Origin: Marixanthomonas spongiae
GTDB taxonomy: Bacteria > Bacteroidota > Bacteroidia > Flavobacteriales > Flavobacteriaceae
Direction: 5' to 3'
NCBI RefSeq assembly: GCF_003095375.1
Contig: NZ_QEHR01000002.1
Location: 248,001-312,000, forward strand
Length of the DNA: 64,000 nt
The translations under genes and the position numbers were made by a program. Shown here one piece after another: positions 17,209 through 26,072 of this stretch (positions are counted from its first letter, which is position 1; the number at the start of each line of letters is the position of its first letter). The notes under the pieces were generated by a model, which ran no database searches, had not been told where the DNA came from, and worked only from the letters and a program-made list of their open reading frames with translations.

Positions 17209-17237
17209 TTGTAGTAGTGTAGCAGGCTGTAATTTTG
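17209..17237 (+). promoter_or_regulatory. Promoter of the ABC exporter gene
   Basis: TTG (17209-17211), 18-base spacer, TAATTTTG (17230-17237): a good match to the Bacteroidota -33/-7 consensus, 48 bases before the start codon. Confidence 0.6.
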
Positions 17238-17285
17238 TGGATAGAAAAAAAGTAAAAAAAGAGTTCCGCCGTTGCGGGAAATGGT

Positions 17286-19049
17286 ATGGCAAAATCAGGA
17301 AAAGCATTCGATTTTAAACTCTTCAAGCGGTTATTGAAATTCACCAATAGCTACCGTTTGGTGTTCTACTTCGTGGCCTTTGCAGCAATTGCTATGTCCT
17401 TACTGGCCATTGTTCGCCCAGAGTTGATACAGCTGGCCATAGACAAATCCATCATCCCCAAAGACGGCGATGGACTGCAATATTATATTTTATTGATGGT
17501 CGCGGCCTTGGTGGTCGAAGTGCTGTTCCAGTTTGCATTTATATTCTATGCCAATTGGCTGGGGCAAAGCGTAGTGCGCGATATGCGGGTAAAACTCTTT
17601 AATTTGATGATGGGCTTCCGGATGAAATACTTCGATAAAAGTGCCGTAGGCCGGTTGACCACCCGCGCTGTGAACGATATCGAAACCATTTCCAGCATCT
17701 TTAGCCAAGGGTTGTTCATGATTTTGAGCGATCTGCTTAAAATGGTCGTCATCGCTGGGTTTATGCTCTACAAAAGCTGGCAGTTGGCCTTGATTGTTTT
17801 TGCTATGCTGCCCTTGTTGCTCTACGCCACCCGCTTGTTTCAACGGGCCATGAAAGTAGCCTTCGAAGAGGTGCGCAACCAAGTGGCGGACTTGAACTCC
17901 TTTGTTCAGGAACGGATATCGGGGATGAAAATCGTGCAGATCTTCACCCGGGAAGAAACCGAATACAAACGGTTTAAACAAATCAACGAAAAACACAAAA
18001 AGGCATGGATCAAGACCGTTTGGTACAACTCCATCTTTTTCCCCATAGCCGAAATGGCCTCTTCCATCGCCATTGGCCTTATTGTCTGGTACGGTGGACT
18101 CAATGCAGCCGGTGGTGGGGTAATTACCTTGGGTATAATCACGGCCTTTATACAATTGGCGCAGATGTTGTTCCGTCCCTTGCGGCAAATTGCCGATAAG
18201 TTCAACACCCTACAAATGGGGATGGTGGCGGCCAATCGGGTGTTCGGTATTTTAGACACCAAGTCACATATAGACGACTCGGGAACCATACAAATGCCGC
18301 AGAGCAAAGGTGAAATTGTGTTTAAGAACGTGCATTTTGGGTATAACGAAGACGAAGAAGTAATCAAGGGGATTTCGTTTACGGTACAGCCCGGCGAAAC
18401 GGTGGCAATTGTTGGGGCAACAGGTGCCGGAAAATCGACCATCATCAACCTCTTGAACCGTTTTTACGAAATCCAGAAAGGCGAAATTAGAATCGATGGC
18501 GTCAATGCCAAGGAATATACCTTGGAATCGCTTCGGAAACAAATTGCGGTGGTGCTGCAAGATGTGTTCCTGTTTGCCGATACCATTTTCAACAACATTA
18601 CCCTCAACGACCCGTCCATTACCGAAGCGGAGGTCGTTGCCGCTGCCAAGGAAATCGGGGTGCATAAATTCATACAAACGCTTCCCAATGGGTATCATTA
18701 CAACGTTAAGGAACGGGGCTCGATGCTTTCTTCCGGACAACGGCAGCTCATCGCCTTTTTGCGGGCCTACGTGAGCAAACCGGGGGTATTGGTATTGGAC
18801 GAAGCCACGTCTTCGGTAGATACCTATTCCGAAGAGCTCATTCAAAACGCCACCGAAAAAATTACCAAAGGCCGTACCTCCATCGTGATCGCACACCGTT
18901 TGGCCACCATTAAAAAAGCCGATAAAATACTGGTAATGGACGCCGGTAAAATCGTGGAAACGGGCACCCACGAAGAACTGCTTAAAAAAGAAAACGGCTA
19001 CTACCGCAACCTGTACGAAGTCCAGTTCATGGCCGAAGAGGCTGTGTAA
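17286..19049 (+). CDS. ABC transporter, fused membrane and ATPase domains
   Basis: 587 residues, a half-transporter. The N-terminal six-helix exporter domain covers about residues 1-320. The nucleotide-binding domain has Walker A GATGAGKST, signature LSSGQRQL, Walker B VLVLDEATSSVD and the H-loop IAHRLATI. Such homodimers or heterodimers (MsbA/MDR type) export lipids, peptides or drugs; the substrate cannot be read from sequence. The last 49 bases overlap the 3' end of the convergent DUF3667 gene. Confidence 0.94.
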   Translation: MAKSGKAFDFKLFKRLLKFTNSYRLVFYFVAFAAIAMSLLAIVRPELIQLAIDKSIIPKDGDGLQYYILLMVAALVVEVLFQFAFIFYANWLGQSVVRDMRVKLFNLMMGFRMKYFDKSAVGRLTTRAVNDIETISSIFSQGLFMILSDLLKMVVIAGFMLYKSWQLALIVFAMLPLLLYATRLFQRAMKVAFEEVRNQVADLNSFVQERISGMKIVQIFTREETEYKRFKQINEKHKKAWIKTVWYNSIFFPIAEMASSIAIGLIVWYGGLNAAGGGVITLGIITAFIQLAQMLFRPLRQIADKFNTLQMGMVAANRVFGILDTKSHIDDSGTIQMPQSKGEIVFKNVHFGYNEDEEVIKGISFTVQPGETVAIVGATGAGKSTIINLLNRFYEIQKGEIRIDGVNAKEYTLESLRKQIAVVLQDVFLFADTIFNNITLNDPSITEAEVVAAAKEIGVHKFIQTLPNGYHYNVKERGSMLSSGQRQLIAFLRAYVSKPGVLVLDEATSSVDTYSEELIQNATEKITKGRTSIVIAHRLATIKKADKILVMDAGKIVETGTHEELLKKENGYYRNLYEVQFMAEEAV

Positions 19050-19852
19050 GAAATGCCTTGACGGGCTTTTTCGGCTTCTATCACCCCGTCAAAACTTCCA
19101 CTGGCAAGCATAATGCCAAAAGCAAGGATCGAAAAAATGATATAAAGCGGAATCAACAGGGCAAAGAAATAAAGGGTTTTTAGAAAAAGCTGTCCTGCTG
19201 AAAGGTTAAAAATCCGTTTAAGGGCATACGCAAAGTAACCAATTTGAATAAGCAGGGAAACCATGGAGAGCAGCCCGAAAAGCGTTTGGTGCCAGAATGT
19301 AAGGAAAAACAGGGCAATGCTTATAATGGAAGCTTGCGAATAGCAGTAGAGGTTTATAATTAAATGTTCTGCATAGTTGTATTTCTTTTTGTTTAAGAAA
19401 ACAATCCAAGACAGCAGTGCCAGTACCGGTACCAGTGCAAAGAACATGAAGGTCTGGTACTCAAAAACACCTCGGAAAATAGTGCGCCCCAGTTCCATTT
19501 GGGTCGCATCGTTGTGCTGGAACATGAGCATGCCGTCCAACGTTTCGGGGAAAAACTTCAGGAAAATAAAATAAAATGCACTGGAAAACGTAACCGCAAT
19601 CGTAAAATAGCCGAAGGCATGAATGTACTTTTTCCGTACCCCATTGATGTACCCGTCAATGACCGCTTCTGGCTTTGTAAAAAGATCAATAAAAGTCCGT
19701 AAAGGCTTATTGGAATCAATACTGAAAAAAGAACGGTACATTTCAGTTAAAAGATAGCGGAGCGTCAATCGGGTCGTGATGACCTTGGCGCCACATTCGT
19801 TGCAATAATTAGTGGCTAAAGCCAGTGTCTGTCTACAGTTTTTACACTTCAT
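19001..19852 (-). CDS. DUF3667 membrane protein with N-terminal zinc ribbon
   Basis: 283 residues. The N-terminus has two CxxC pairs (MKCKNCRQTL and YCNECGAK) forming a zinc ribbon, followed by the family signature FFSIDSNKPLRTFIDLFTKPEAVIDGYINGVRKKY and five or so transmembrane helices. DUF3667 is abundant in Bacteroidota with no known function. The 3' end runs 49 bases into the ABC exporter gene on the other strand, so the two transcripts overlap tail to tail. Confidence 0.85.
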   Translation of the reverse strand: MKCKNCRQTLALATNYCNECGAKVITTRLTLRYLLTEMYRSFFSIDSNKPLRTFIDLFTKPEAVIDGYINGVRKKYIHAFGYFTIAVTFSSAFYFIFLKFFPETLDGMLMFQHNDATQMELGRTIFRGVFEYQTFMFFALVPVLALLSWIVFLNKKKYNYAEHLIINLYCYSQASIISIALFFLTFWHQTLFGLLSMVSLLIQIGYFAYALKRIFNLSAGQLFLKTLYFFALLIPLYIIFSILAFGIMLASGSFDGVIEAEKARQGISYTASSAMNWTSYRLR

Positions 19853-19895
19853 AAGGTGCAGTTTTCACAACGTTTTATCTCTATAGCACTTTCCG

Positions 19896-20049
19896 CATCC
19901 ATCACCCCACACCCATCATCCAACATCCATCACCCAACACCCATCACCCAGCACCGAGCATCCATCACCCATCACCCACCATCCTTCATCCATCACCCCA
20001 CACCCAGCATCGAGCATCCATCACCCAGCACCCACCACCCCACACCTAC
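19896..20049. repeat. CATCCAT/CACCCAT heptamer array (22 units)
   Basis: Twenty-two 7-bp units (CATCCAT, CACCCAT, CACCCAG, CATCGAG and variants) between DUF3667 and cdaA. The last unit contains the stop codon of cdaA. Confidence 0.92.
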
Positions 20050-20819
20050 GTCAAATCGTTTTCCAGTTGCTTGGCGAGGTCTTCCAGCTCATTGTACATC
20101 ACAAACTCGCCGTCTTTTAAGTAGGATATCTGTCCGTTTTCTTCAGAAACCACCAAGCAAACGGCATCGGTTTTCTCCGAAATGCCCACGGCAGCCCGGT
20201 GTCGCAGCCCAAACCGCAACGGGATGTTTCGGTCGTTCGATACCGGCAAAATAACCCGGGTAGCGGTAATGGTGTTGTTTTCTATGATAATGGCACCGTC
20301 ATGCAAGGGGCTGTTTTTAAAGAAAATACTTTCTATGATGGGTTTGTTCACTTCAATGTTCATTTCGTCGCCGCTGTTTTTCACAAAATCCAAGCTGTTG
20401 TTGCGCTGTATCACCATTAAAGCGCCCATTTTCTTTTCGCTCATAGAACGGCAGGCGTCTATCAAGGCTCGTATGTTGGTGGTGATGCCGGCTTCTTTGG
20501 ATAGCAACCTGAATTGTTTAAAAAACCGTTTCCGTGCGTTGAGGTTGGTAGAGCCCACCATCAATAGGAATTTTCGTATTTCCTGTTGAAACACCACGAT
20601 CAAGGCAAACATCCCCACGCCCAAAAAACCGCCCAGTATCTTGCTCAACAGTTCCATTTGCAGGAGTTTGGTCAATTCAGAAATACCAATGATGATAACA
20701 ATCCCGATAAAAATATTGATGGCGACCGTCCCTTTTATCAGCTTGTAGAGGTAGTACAGCAAAAAGGCTACCAGTAAAATATCGATGATGTCTATAATGC
20801 GCAGGTCTAAAAATTCCAA
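20046..20819 (-). CDS. cdaA: Diadenylate cyclase CdaA
   Basis: 257 residues. Three N-terminal transmembrane helices (IIDILLVAFLLYYLYKLI; AINIFIGIVIIIGI; GGFLGVGMFALIVVF) precede the DisA_N catalytic domain with the DGA motif (LHDGAIIIENN) and RHR motif (FGLRHRAAVG). It makes the second messenger c-di-AMP from two ATP, which in other bacteria controls potassium and osmotic balance and cell-wall homeostasis. It lies 43 bases downstream of folP on the same strand, a pairing common in Bacteroidota. Its stop codon is inside a heptamer repeat array. Confidence 0.95.
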   Translation of the reverse strand: MEFLDLRIIDIIDILLVAFLLYYLYKLIKGTVAINIFIGIVIIIGISELTKLLQMELLSKILGGFLGVGMFALIVVFQQEIRKFLLMVGSTNLNARKRFFKQFRLLSKEAGITTNIRALIDACRSMSEKKMGALMVIQRNNSLDFVKNSGDEMNIEVNKPIIESIFFKNSPLHDGAIIIENNTITATRVILPVSNDRNIPLRFGLRHRAAVGISEKTDAVCLVVSEENGQISYLKDGEFVMYNELEDLAKQLENDLT

Positions 20820-20862
20820 AGGATGTGGGCTTTTTTGTGTCTAATGGTTAAAAATATAAAAT

Positions 20863-21696
20863 TTATGGGTAGGGCGAGAGCATTTCCACCAACTTAATGC
20901 ACTGCATGGCTTCTTTTACGTCATGAACCCGCAAAATGGAAGCCCCTTTCTGCAACGCAACCGTATGGAGCACCGTGGTGCCGTTCAACGCTTCTTTGGC
21001 CGAAATTTTCAACGTTTTATACACCATCGATTTCCGGGAAACGCCTGCTAAAATGGGGACGTCCAACTGTTTTAAAAGCTCCATGTACCGCAACAGCTCA
21101 AAGCTTTGTTGCCGGGTTTTGGCAAAACCGAAACCGGGATCGATCACCACATCGTTTATGCCAGCCTCGCGTGCTAGGGCCAATTGCCTTGAAAAGTACT
21201 GAATCACCTCAAAAGTGACGTCGCTGTAATCGGTTAGCTTTTTCATGGTCTGCGGCGTACCGCGCATATGCATCAAAACATAGGGCACCTTCAGTTGGGC
21301 GACCGTACGGTGCATTTTGGGGTCCAAGTTTCCACCGCTGATGTCGTTGACCATGCACGCTCCCGCTTGTACCGCTTTTTTGGCCACCGCGCTCCTAAAG
21401 GTGTCTATGGAAACAAAAGTATGCGGGTAGTGTTTCAAAATAACTGCAATCGCCGGCACCACGCGGTTTATTTCTTCGTCCACCGAAATATCCGAAGCAT
21501 CCGGCCTGGAGCTGTACCCGCCCACATCCAAAAACGTGGCGCCTTCTTCCAGCATCTGTCCGGCTTGTTTTAAAATATCGGCTTCTTTAATGGTATTTCC
21601 GCCGTCGTAAAACGAATCTGGGGTGACGTTAATAATGCCCATGACCTTGGTTTTGTTCAAGTTGACGAGCGTTCCGTTGCAATTGATCGTGTTCAA
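20863..21696 (-). CDS. folP: Dihydropteroate synthase
   Basis: 277 residues with the pterin-binding motifs MGIINVTPDSFYDGG, FLDVGGYSSRPDA and VIDPGFGFAKT. It joins p-aminobenzoate to dihydropterin pyrophosphate in folate synthesis and is the sulfonamide target. It is the first gene of a minus-strand pair with cdaA and is divergent from the DUF1599 gene, with 52 bases between the two starts. A TAAATTTC sequence in that gap is a weak candidate -7 box. Confidence 0.96.
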   Translation of the reverse strand: MNTINCNGTLVNLNKTKVMGIINVTPDSFYDGGNTIKEADILKQAGQMLEEGATFLDVGGYSSRPDASDISVDEEINRVVPAIAVILKHYPHTFVSIDTFRSAVAKKAVQAGACMVNDISGGNLDPKMHRTVAQLKVPYVLMHMRGTPQTMKKLTDYSDVTFEVIQYFSRQLALAREAGINDVVIDPGFGFAKTRQQSFELLRYMELLKQLDVPILAGVSRKSMVYKTLKISAKEALNGTTVLHTVALQKGASILRVHDVKEAMQCIKLVEMLSPYP

Positions 21697-21748
21697 TTTT
21701 CTAATTTGAATTATTTAAGCGAAATTTACGGAAAATCCCAGTAACCCA

Positions 21749-22297
21749 ATGACCAAAACCTTAAAACAATACGATGCCGTAATTGCGACGTGCAAAGAAC
21801 TGTTTACCAATAAAATGAAAGATTACGGCAGCGCTTGGCGCATTTTGCGGTTGCCCTCGCTTACCGACCAGATTTTTATAAAGGCACAGCGCATTCGTGG
21901 TTTGCAACAAAATACCGAACAAAAAGTGGCCGACGATGAGGTTAGTGAGTTCATTGGCATTATCAATTATTCCATAATGGCATTGATACAGTTGGAGAGA
22001 GGCGTGGTGGAGCAACCGGACCTTTCATTGGACGAAGCCCAAAAACTGTACGACGAGCAAGTGGCCACGACCCGCCAGTTGATGCTCGACAAAAACCACG
22101 ACTATGGCGAGGCGTGGCGCGATATGCGGGTATCATCGTTGACCGATTTGATCCTGCAAAAACTGTTGCGGGTCAAGCAAATAGAAAACAATAAAGGAAA
22201 AACCTTGGTTTCAGAAGGAATAGATGCCAATTATCAAGATATGATCAATTATTCAATCTTTGCCATGATTCATTTAGAGCAAGTACATAAAAATTAA
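21749..22297 (+). CDS. DUF1599 protein (tandem domain)
   Basis: 182 residues made of two copies of the same ~85-residue unit: CKELFTNKMKDYGSAWRILRLPSLTDQI and, later, TRQLMLDKNHDYGEAWRDMRVSSLTDLI. This is DUF1599, a nucleotide-modification-associated domain found in phages and Bacteroidota. Conserved Lys, Asp-Tyr-Gly and Trp residues recur in both halves. The activity is unproven. The position next to folP is frequent in Flavobacteriia. Confidence 0.88.
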   Translation: MTKTLKQYDAVIATCKELFTNKMKDYGSAWRILRLPSLTDQIFIKAQRIRGLQQNTEQKVADDEVSEFIGIINYSIMALIQLERGVVEQPDLSLDEAQKLYDEQVATTRQLMLDKNHDYGEAWRDMRVSSLTDLILQKLLRVKQIENNKGKTLVSEGIDANYQDMINYSIFAMIHLEQVHKN

Positions 22298-22337
22298 TAC
22301 AAATCCATTAGATGTATGTTTAACCATTATAAAGTAT

Positions 22338-22801
22338 TACTAGTGTCCGATTAAATTAATTAAAACGAATGACACGCCAATAATAGCAAAGGGTTTGAGA
22401 GATTTTATAGTATGACACCTTGCTTTAAAGGTTTTTTATTTTTTAATGGCCTAAGCGAAGTTCTTGCATACGACGAGGAAGAATGACGAGAGTAATGCAC
22501 AAAAAATGATGTGAGTGGAGGGTTAAGCAAACTAGCGCCAGCCGCAAAAAATTAAATAGACAATTGCAAAACTTTGAGATTTAAAAATTTATAAAAACCA
22601 GCGAATACCTTTAGCTTGCGCCGTAACGAGGGAAATTTTTAGCAAAGTTCGGTTAAGCCTAGACTTTACTTGCATACGACGAGGAGGCACGACGAGAGTA
22701 ATGCACACTTTTTTTGTCAATGAAAAAAATGAACAAACAAATTTTATTGAAAGTAACTATTGTTAATTTTAAGGGCAATTTTTTTTAATCGGACATTACT
22801 G
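22338..22801. mobile_element. MITE-like element, copy 1 (464 bp, 9-bp TSD)
   Basis: Non-coding element bounded by imperfect inverted repeats (left TACTAGTGTCCGATTAA; right end read inward CAGTAATGTCCGATTAA, 14 of 17 identical). It is flanked by a perfect 9-bp direct repeat ATAAAGTAT (22329-22337 and 22802-22810). It carries two near-identical 38-bp internal modules (22463-22500 and 22669-22706) starting CTTGCATACGACGAGGA. No transposase is encoded, so it must be moved in trans. The second copy lies at 26892-27351. Confidence 0.88.
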
Positions 22802-22818
22802 ATAAAGTATATTAAATT

Positions 22819-22878
22819 GTCACGCTGAGTCTGTCGAAGCGTTCTTAATAATTACGTCTTCGACAGACTGAGACTGAC
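22819..22878. repeat. Inverted repeat, CTGAG/CGAAG palindrome family
   Basis: Arms 22819-22839 (GTCACGCTGAGTCTGTCGAAG) and 22858-22878 pair over most of 21 bases around an AT-rich loop. It can fold in either RNA and sits just downstream of the MITE. Confidence 0.75.
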
Positions 22879-22949
22879 ATTTTGCGAGTTATTATTTATT
22901 ATAAAATAGGAAATTAATTTCATTAAAAGATTAAAAGAAAACAGACATT

Positions 22950-24662
22950 ATGAAAATATTGGTAAGCATTTCAAGAGTATTGGTAGGGATCCTTTTTATC
23001 TTCAGCGGCCTCGTAAAATTGAACGACCCCATTGGGTTTTCCTTTAAACTGCAAGATTATTTTGCGCCCGAAGTATTAAACCTAGAGTTCCTTGTTCCGT
23101 ATGCACTGCTAATTGCCATATTCGTAGTCATTTTTGAAACCTTACTGGGTTTTGCGTTGCTATTGGGATACTTGCGCAAGTTTACGGTATGGAGCCTGTT
23201 GCTCATGATTGTTTTCTTTACCTTCCTTACCTTTTATTCGGCTTACTTCAATAAAGTGACCGATTGCGGTTGCTTTGGCGATGCCATTCCGTTAACGCCA
23301 TGGCAATCGTTTACCAAGGATGTGATATTGCTGCTGCTCATTTTGATTTTGTTCTTCGGAAGAAAATACATCACGCCGCTCTTTACCAGAAACATCCGTA
23401 GTTTGGTGATATTTGTAGGTTTTGTAGGCTGCCTATGGGTCACTTACCACGTGTTGATGCACCTGCCCATCATCGATTTTAGGCCGTACAAGATAGGCGC
23501 CAACATAGAAGAAGGAATGACCATTCCCGAAGGGGCGCCAAAACCCGTTTACGATTACGAATGGAAATTCAACGTAAATGGAGAAGAAAAAACAGTCTTG
23601 ACTAAAGGCGATTACCCCAAGGTGGATGGCGAATTCATTGGCGTGGAAACCACCGAGGTCCAAGCGGGCTATGAGCCACCCATACACGATTTTACCATAG
23701 AACGGGACGGTGAGAACCACTTTGAAGAATTTATGCAAGAAGACAACCTAATCGTAGTGGTCGCCTATAACTTGAACAAAGCCGAAACAGACGGCTTCTT
23801 CCCCGTACGCGATATCACCAACGAAGCCCTGAAAAAAGGGTATAAGGTCATTGGGATGTCGGCTTCGGCTACCGAACGCACCGAAACGGTGGCAGAGCGG
23901 TATAAACTGAACTTCAAATTCTACTTTTGTGATGAAACCGCTTTAAAGACCATTGTACGGAGCAATCCCGGCGTACTGCACCTGCAAAACGGCACCATTA
24001 AACAAAAAGTGCACTGGAACGACGTGGACGAACTGCAGTTGCCTGCTTTGGAAACGGCAACCCCCAATATGGATTTCATTTTAAAACAACGGTTGGACAG
24101 CATAGCCGTGCTGGACCAGCGCTACCGCAAGTTAATGCACGCCAAAACAGCCGAAGAACGTGCCCAACTGGGCGAAGAAATGGGGCTCACCCCCGAAGAA
24201 TACAATGGCGACCTCTGGGTCATGCAAACCGTATTGGACAGCAGCAACATGCTGTTTGTTGAAAAAGTGTTCAACGATAGGGGCTACCCCGGTAAATCGG
24301 TTGTGGGCGAACCTACCAATACCGCCGCTTGGTACGTATTGCAGCACAACCCCGATAAAATTCCACAGTATTTGCCCCTTATAAAAGAAGCCGGAAAAAA
24401 AGGGGAGCTGCCGTTCCATTTGGTCGCCATGATGGAAGACCGCTATTTGATGAACCAAAACAAACCGCAACTATACGGCACCCAGGGAAGGACCTATAAC
24501 GATGGCCGTGGCAGCTTTATCTGGCCCATTAAAGACCCAGAAACGGTAAACGAACGCCGTAAAGAGGCCGGTTTTGAGCAAACCATTGAAGCGTATGCCA
24601 AGGTGTTGTTTGGCGATGACTTTGAGTATGAAGTAAAAACGATGGAAGACGTAAAACAATAG
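22950..24662 (+). CDS. BT_3928-like DoxX membrane / thioredoxin-like protein fused to DUF6624
   Basis: 570 residues. The N-terminal DoxX/MauE-type membrane domain (about residues 1-160, four helices, VTDCGCFGDAIPLTPW after helix three) is followed by an extracytoplasmic domain with a thioredoxin-like fold (LIVVVAYNLNKAE, YKVIGMSAS). The last ~190 residues (QRYRKLMHAKTAEERAQ through RTYNDGRGSFIWPI) match the DUF6624 pattern. BT_3928-family proteins are usually about 370 residues, so this looks like a fusion. The CxC motif suggests a role with periplasmic thiols or redox, by analogy with MauE; this is inference. Confidence 0.82.
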   Translation: MKILVSISRVLVGILFIFSGLVKLNDPIGFSFKLQDYFAPEVLNLEFLVPYALLIAIFVVIFETLLGFALLLGYLRKFTVWSLLLMIVFFTFLTFYSAYFNKVTDCGCFGDAIPLTPWQSFTKDVILLLLILILFFGRKYITPLFTRNIRSLVIFVGFVGCLWVTYHVLMHLPIIDFRPYKIGANIEEGMTIPEGAPKPVYDYEWKFNVNGEEKTVLTKGDYPKVDGEFIGVETTEVQAGYEPPIHDFTIERDGENHFEEFMQEDNLIVVVAYNLNKAETDGFFPVRDITNEALKKGYKVIGMSASATERTETVAERYKLNFKFYFCDETALKTIVRSNPGVLHLQNGTIKQKVHWNDVDELQLPALETATPNMDFILKQRLDSIAVLDQRYRKLMHAKTAEERAQLGEEMGLTPEEYNGDLWVMQTVLDSSNMLFVEKVFNDRGYPGKSVVGEPTNTAAWYVLQHNPDKIPQYLPLIKEAGKKGELPFHLVAMMEDRYLMNQNKPQLYGTQGRTYNDGRGSFIWPIKDPETVNERRKEAGFEQTIEAYAKVLFGDDFEYEVKTMEDVKQ

Positions 24663-24666
24663 ACTA

Positions 24667-25743
24667 GTGGCCGGGTACGTACTGCAAAAATTAGGATATG
24701 CTTTCTTGACGCTCTTTGGCGTGGTGACGGTGATTTTCTTCCTGTTCTCTGTGCTGCCCGGCGATCCGGCTAGGATGATGCTGGGCCAAAACGAAAGTGC
24801 CGAACAGTTGGCAGTCGTGAAAAAAAAGTACGGGTTCGATAAACCGGTGGGGCTGCAATACCTGTATTATTTAAACGATTTGTCGCCACTGTCTTTCCAC
24901 AGCACTAAAGAGACTGATTATACCTTTCTTGCGGAAGGGAAGTACCACGCAGCACCCCTGTTTACAATAGGAACGACAACCGTGGTGGTAAAAACCCCAT
25001 ACCTTCGGGAGTCTTTTCAGAAAAACGGAAAGGAAGTGAGCCAAGTAATAGCCGAAACCTTTCCCAATACGGCGGTACTGGCGGTAACGGCCATCACCAT
25101 CGCCTTGGTTTTGGGGATTTTGCTGGGCGTTGTCTCGGTGCTGTTTAAAGATGGCTGGATCGATAAACTGATACAATTGATAAGCACCTTGGGCATGAGC
25201 GTGCCTTCCTTTTTCAGTGCTATACTTTTTGCGTGGCTCTTTGGCTTCGTCTTGCACAAATACACCCATTTGAATATGACGGGAAGCCTGTACTACGTGG
25301 ACGATTTTGGCGAAGGGCGCCACATACAATGGAAAAACCTGATCCTGCCAGCCGTGGTATTGGGCATCCGCCCCTTGGCGGTGGTGTCGCAGCTTATGCG
25401 CAACTCCTTGTTGGAAGTGCTCAACCAAGATTACATTCGCACGGCCAAAGCCAAAGGGTTGTCCTTTGCACGGATCTTAAGGAAACACGCCATGAAAAAT
25501 TCCCTGAACCCGGTGGTAACCGCCATTTCAGGATGGTTTGCCTCGATGTTGGCGGGGGCGGTGTTCGTGGAGTATATTTTTGGCTGGAACGGCCTGGGGA
25601 AAGAAATAGTCGATGCGTTGAACACCTTGGACCTGCCCGTGATCATGGGCGCGGTTTTGGTAATCGCCATTGTTTTTATTATAATCAATATCGCGGTCGA
25701 TGTCATATACGGCTGGCTGGACCCGAAAATCAGTATGCGGTAG
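24667..25743 (+). CDS. DppB-type ABC transporter permease
   Basis: 358 residues from a GTG start (24667), four bases after the preceding stop. The N-terminal VVTVIFFLFSVLPGDPARMMLGQ and the EAA loop (LNQDYIRTAKAKGLSFARILRKHAMKN) are those of peptide/nickel permeases of the DppB class. About six transmembrane segments plus a periplasmic insertion (about residues 60-125). The partner permease, ATPases and binding protein are not in the window. The tight spacing suggests co-transcription with the DoxX fusion gene. Confidence 0.9.
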   Translation: MAGYVLQKLGYAFLTLFGVVTVIFFLFSVLPGDPARMMLGQNESAEQLAVVKKKYGFDKPVGLQYLYYLNDLSPLSFHSTKETDYTFLAEGKYHAAPLFTIGTTTVVVKTPYLRESFQKNGKEVSQVIAETFPNTAVLAVTAITIALVLGILLGVVSVLFKDGWIDKLIQLISTLGMSVPSFFSAILFAWLFGFVLHKYTHLNMTGSLYYVDDFGEGRHIQWKNLILPAVVLGIRPLAVVSQLMRNSLLEVLNQDYIRTAKAKGLSFARILRKHAMKNSLNPVVTAISGWFASMLAGAVFVEYIFGWNGLGKEIVDALNTLDLPVIMGAVLVIAIVFIIINIAVDVIYGWLDPKISMR

Positions 25744-25861
25744 GCAGGCCTTCGATACACCCCTCCTAACGTCGGGGCACTCAGGCACCGATTTAGTAGG
25801 TAGTAAGCAGGCCTTCGATACACCCCTCCTAACGTCGGGGCACTCAGGCACCGATTTAGTA
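25744..25861. repeat. Two direct copies of a 55-bp unit
   Basis: Unit 25744-25798 is repeated without visible change at 25807-25861, beginning GCAGGCCTTCGATACACCCC and ending in ATTTAGTA, separated by 8 bases. Each unit contains the inverted core CTTCGA...ACTCAGG of the palindrome family. It directly follows the permease stop. Confidence 0.9.
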
Positions 25862-25942
25862 AGCAGTGACAGAGGCAGTATGGAGTTTCAATGGGATATT
25901 TGAATATATTAATTGGAAATGTGATTTAAGAATATTATTTTC

Positions 25943-26061
25943 CATCTAACATCTAACATCTAACATCTAACATCTAACATCTAACATCTAACATCTAACA
26001 TCTAACATCTAACATCTAACATCTAACATCTAACATCTAACATCTAACATCTAACATCTAA
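25943..26061. repeat. CATCTAA heptamer array (17 perfect units)
   Basis: Seventeen uninterrupted copies of CATCTAA ending 11 bases before the tpiA start codon. The perfection of the array suggests recent expansion. Confidence 0.96.
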
Positions 26062-26072
26062 CAACCAACCTC

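Noticed and set aside
25943-26061. CRISPR or rho-independent structure in the heptamer array
   Set aside because: A 7-bp unit with no spacers and no palindromy; simply a tandem repeat.
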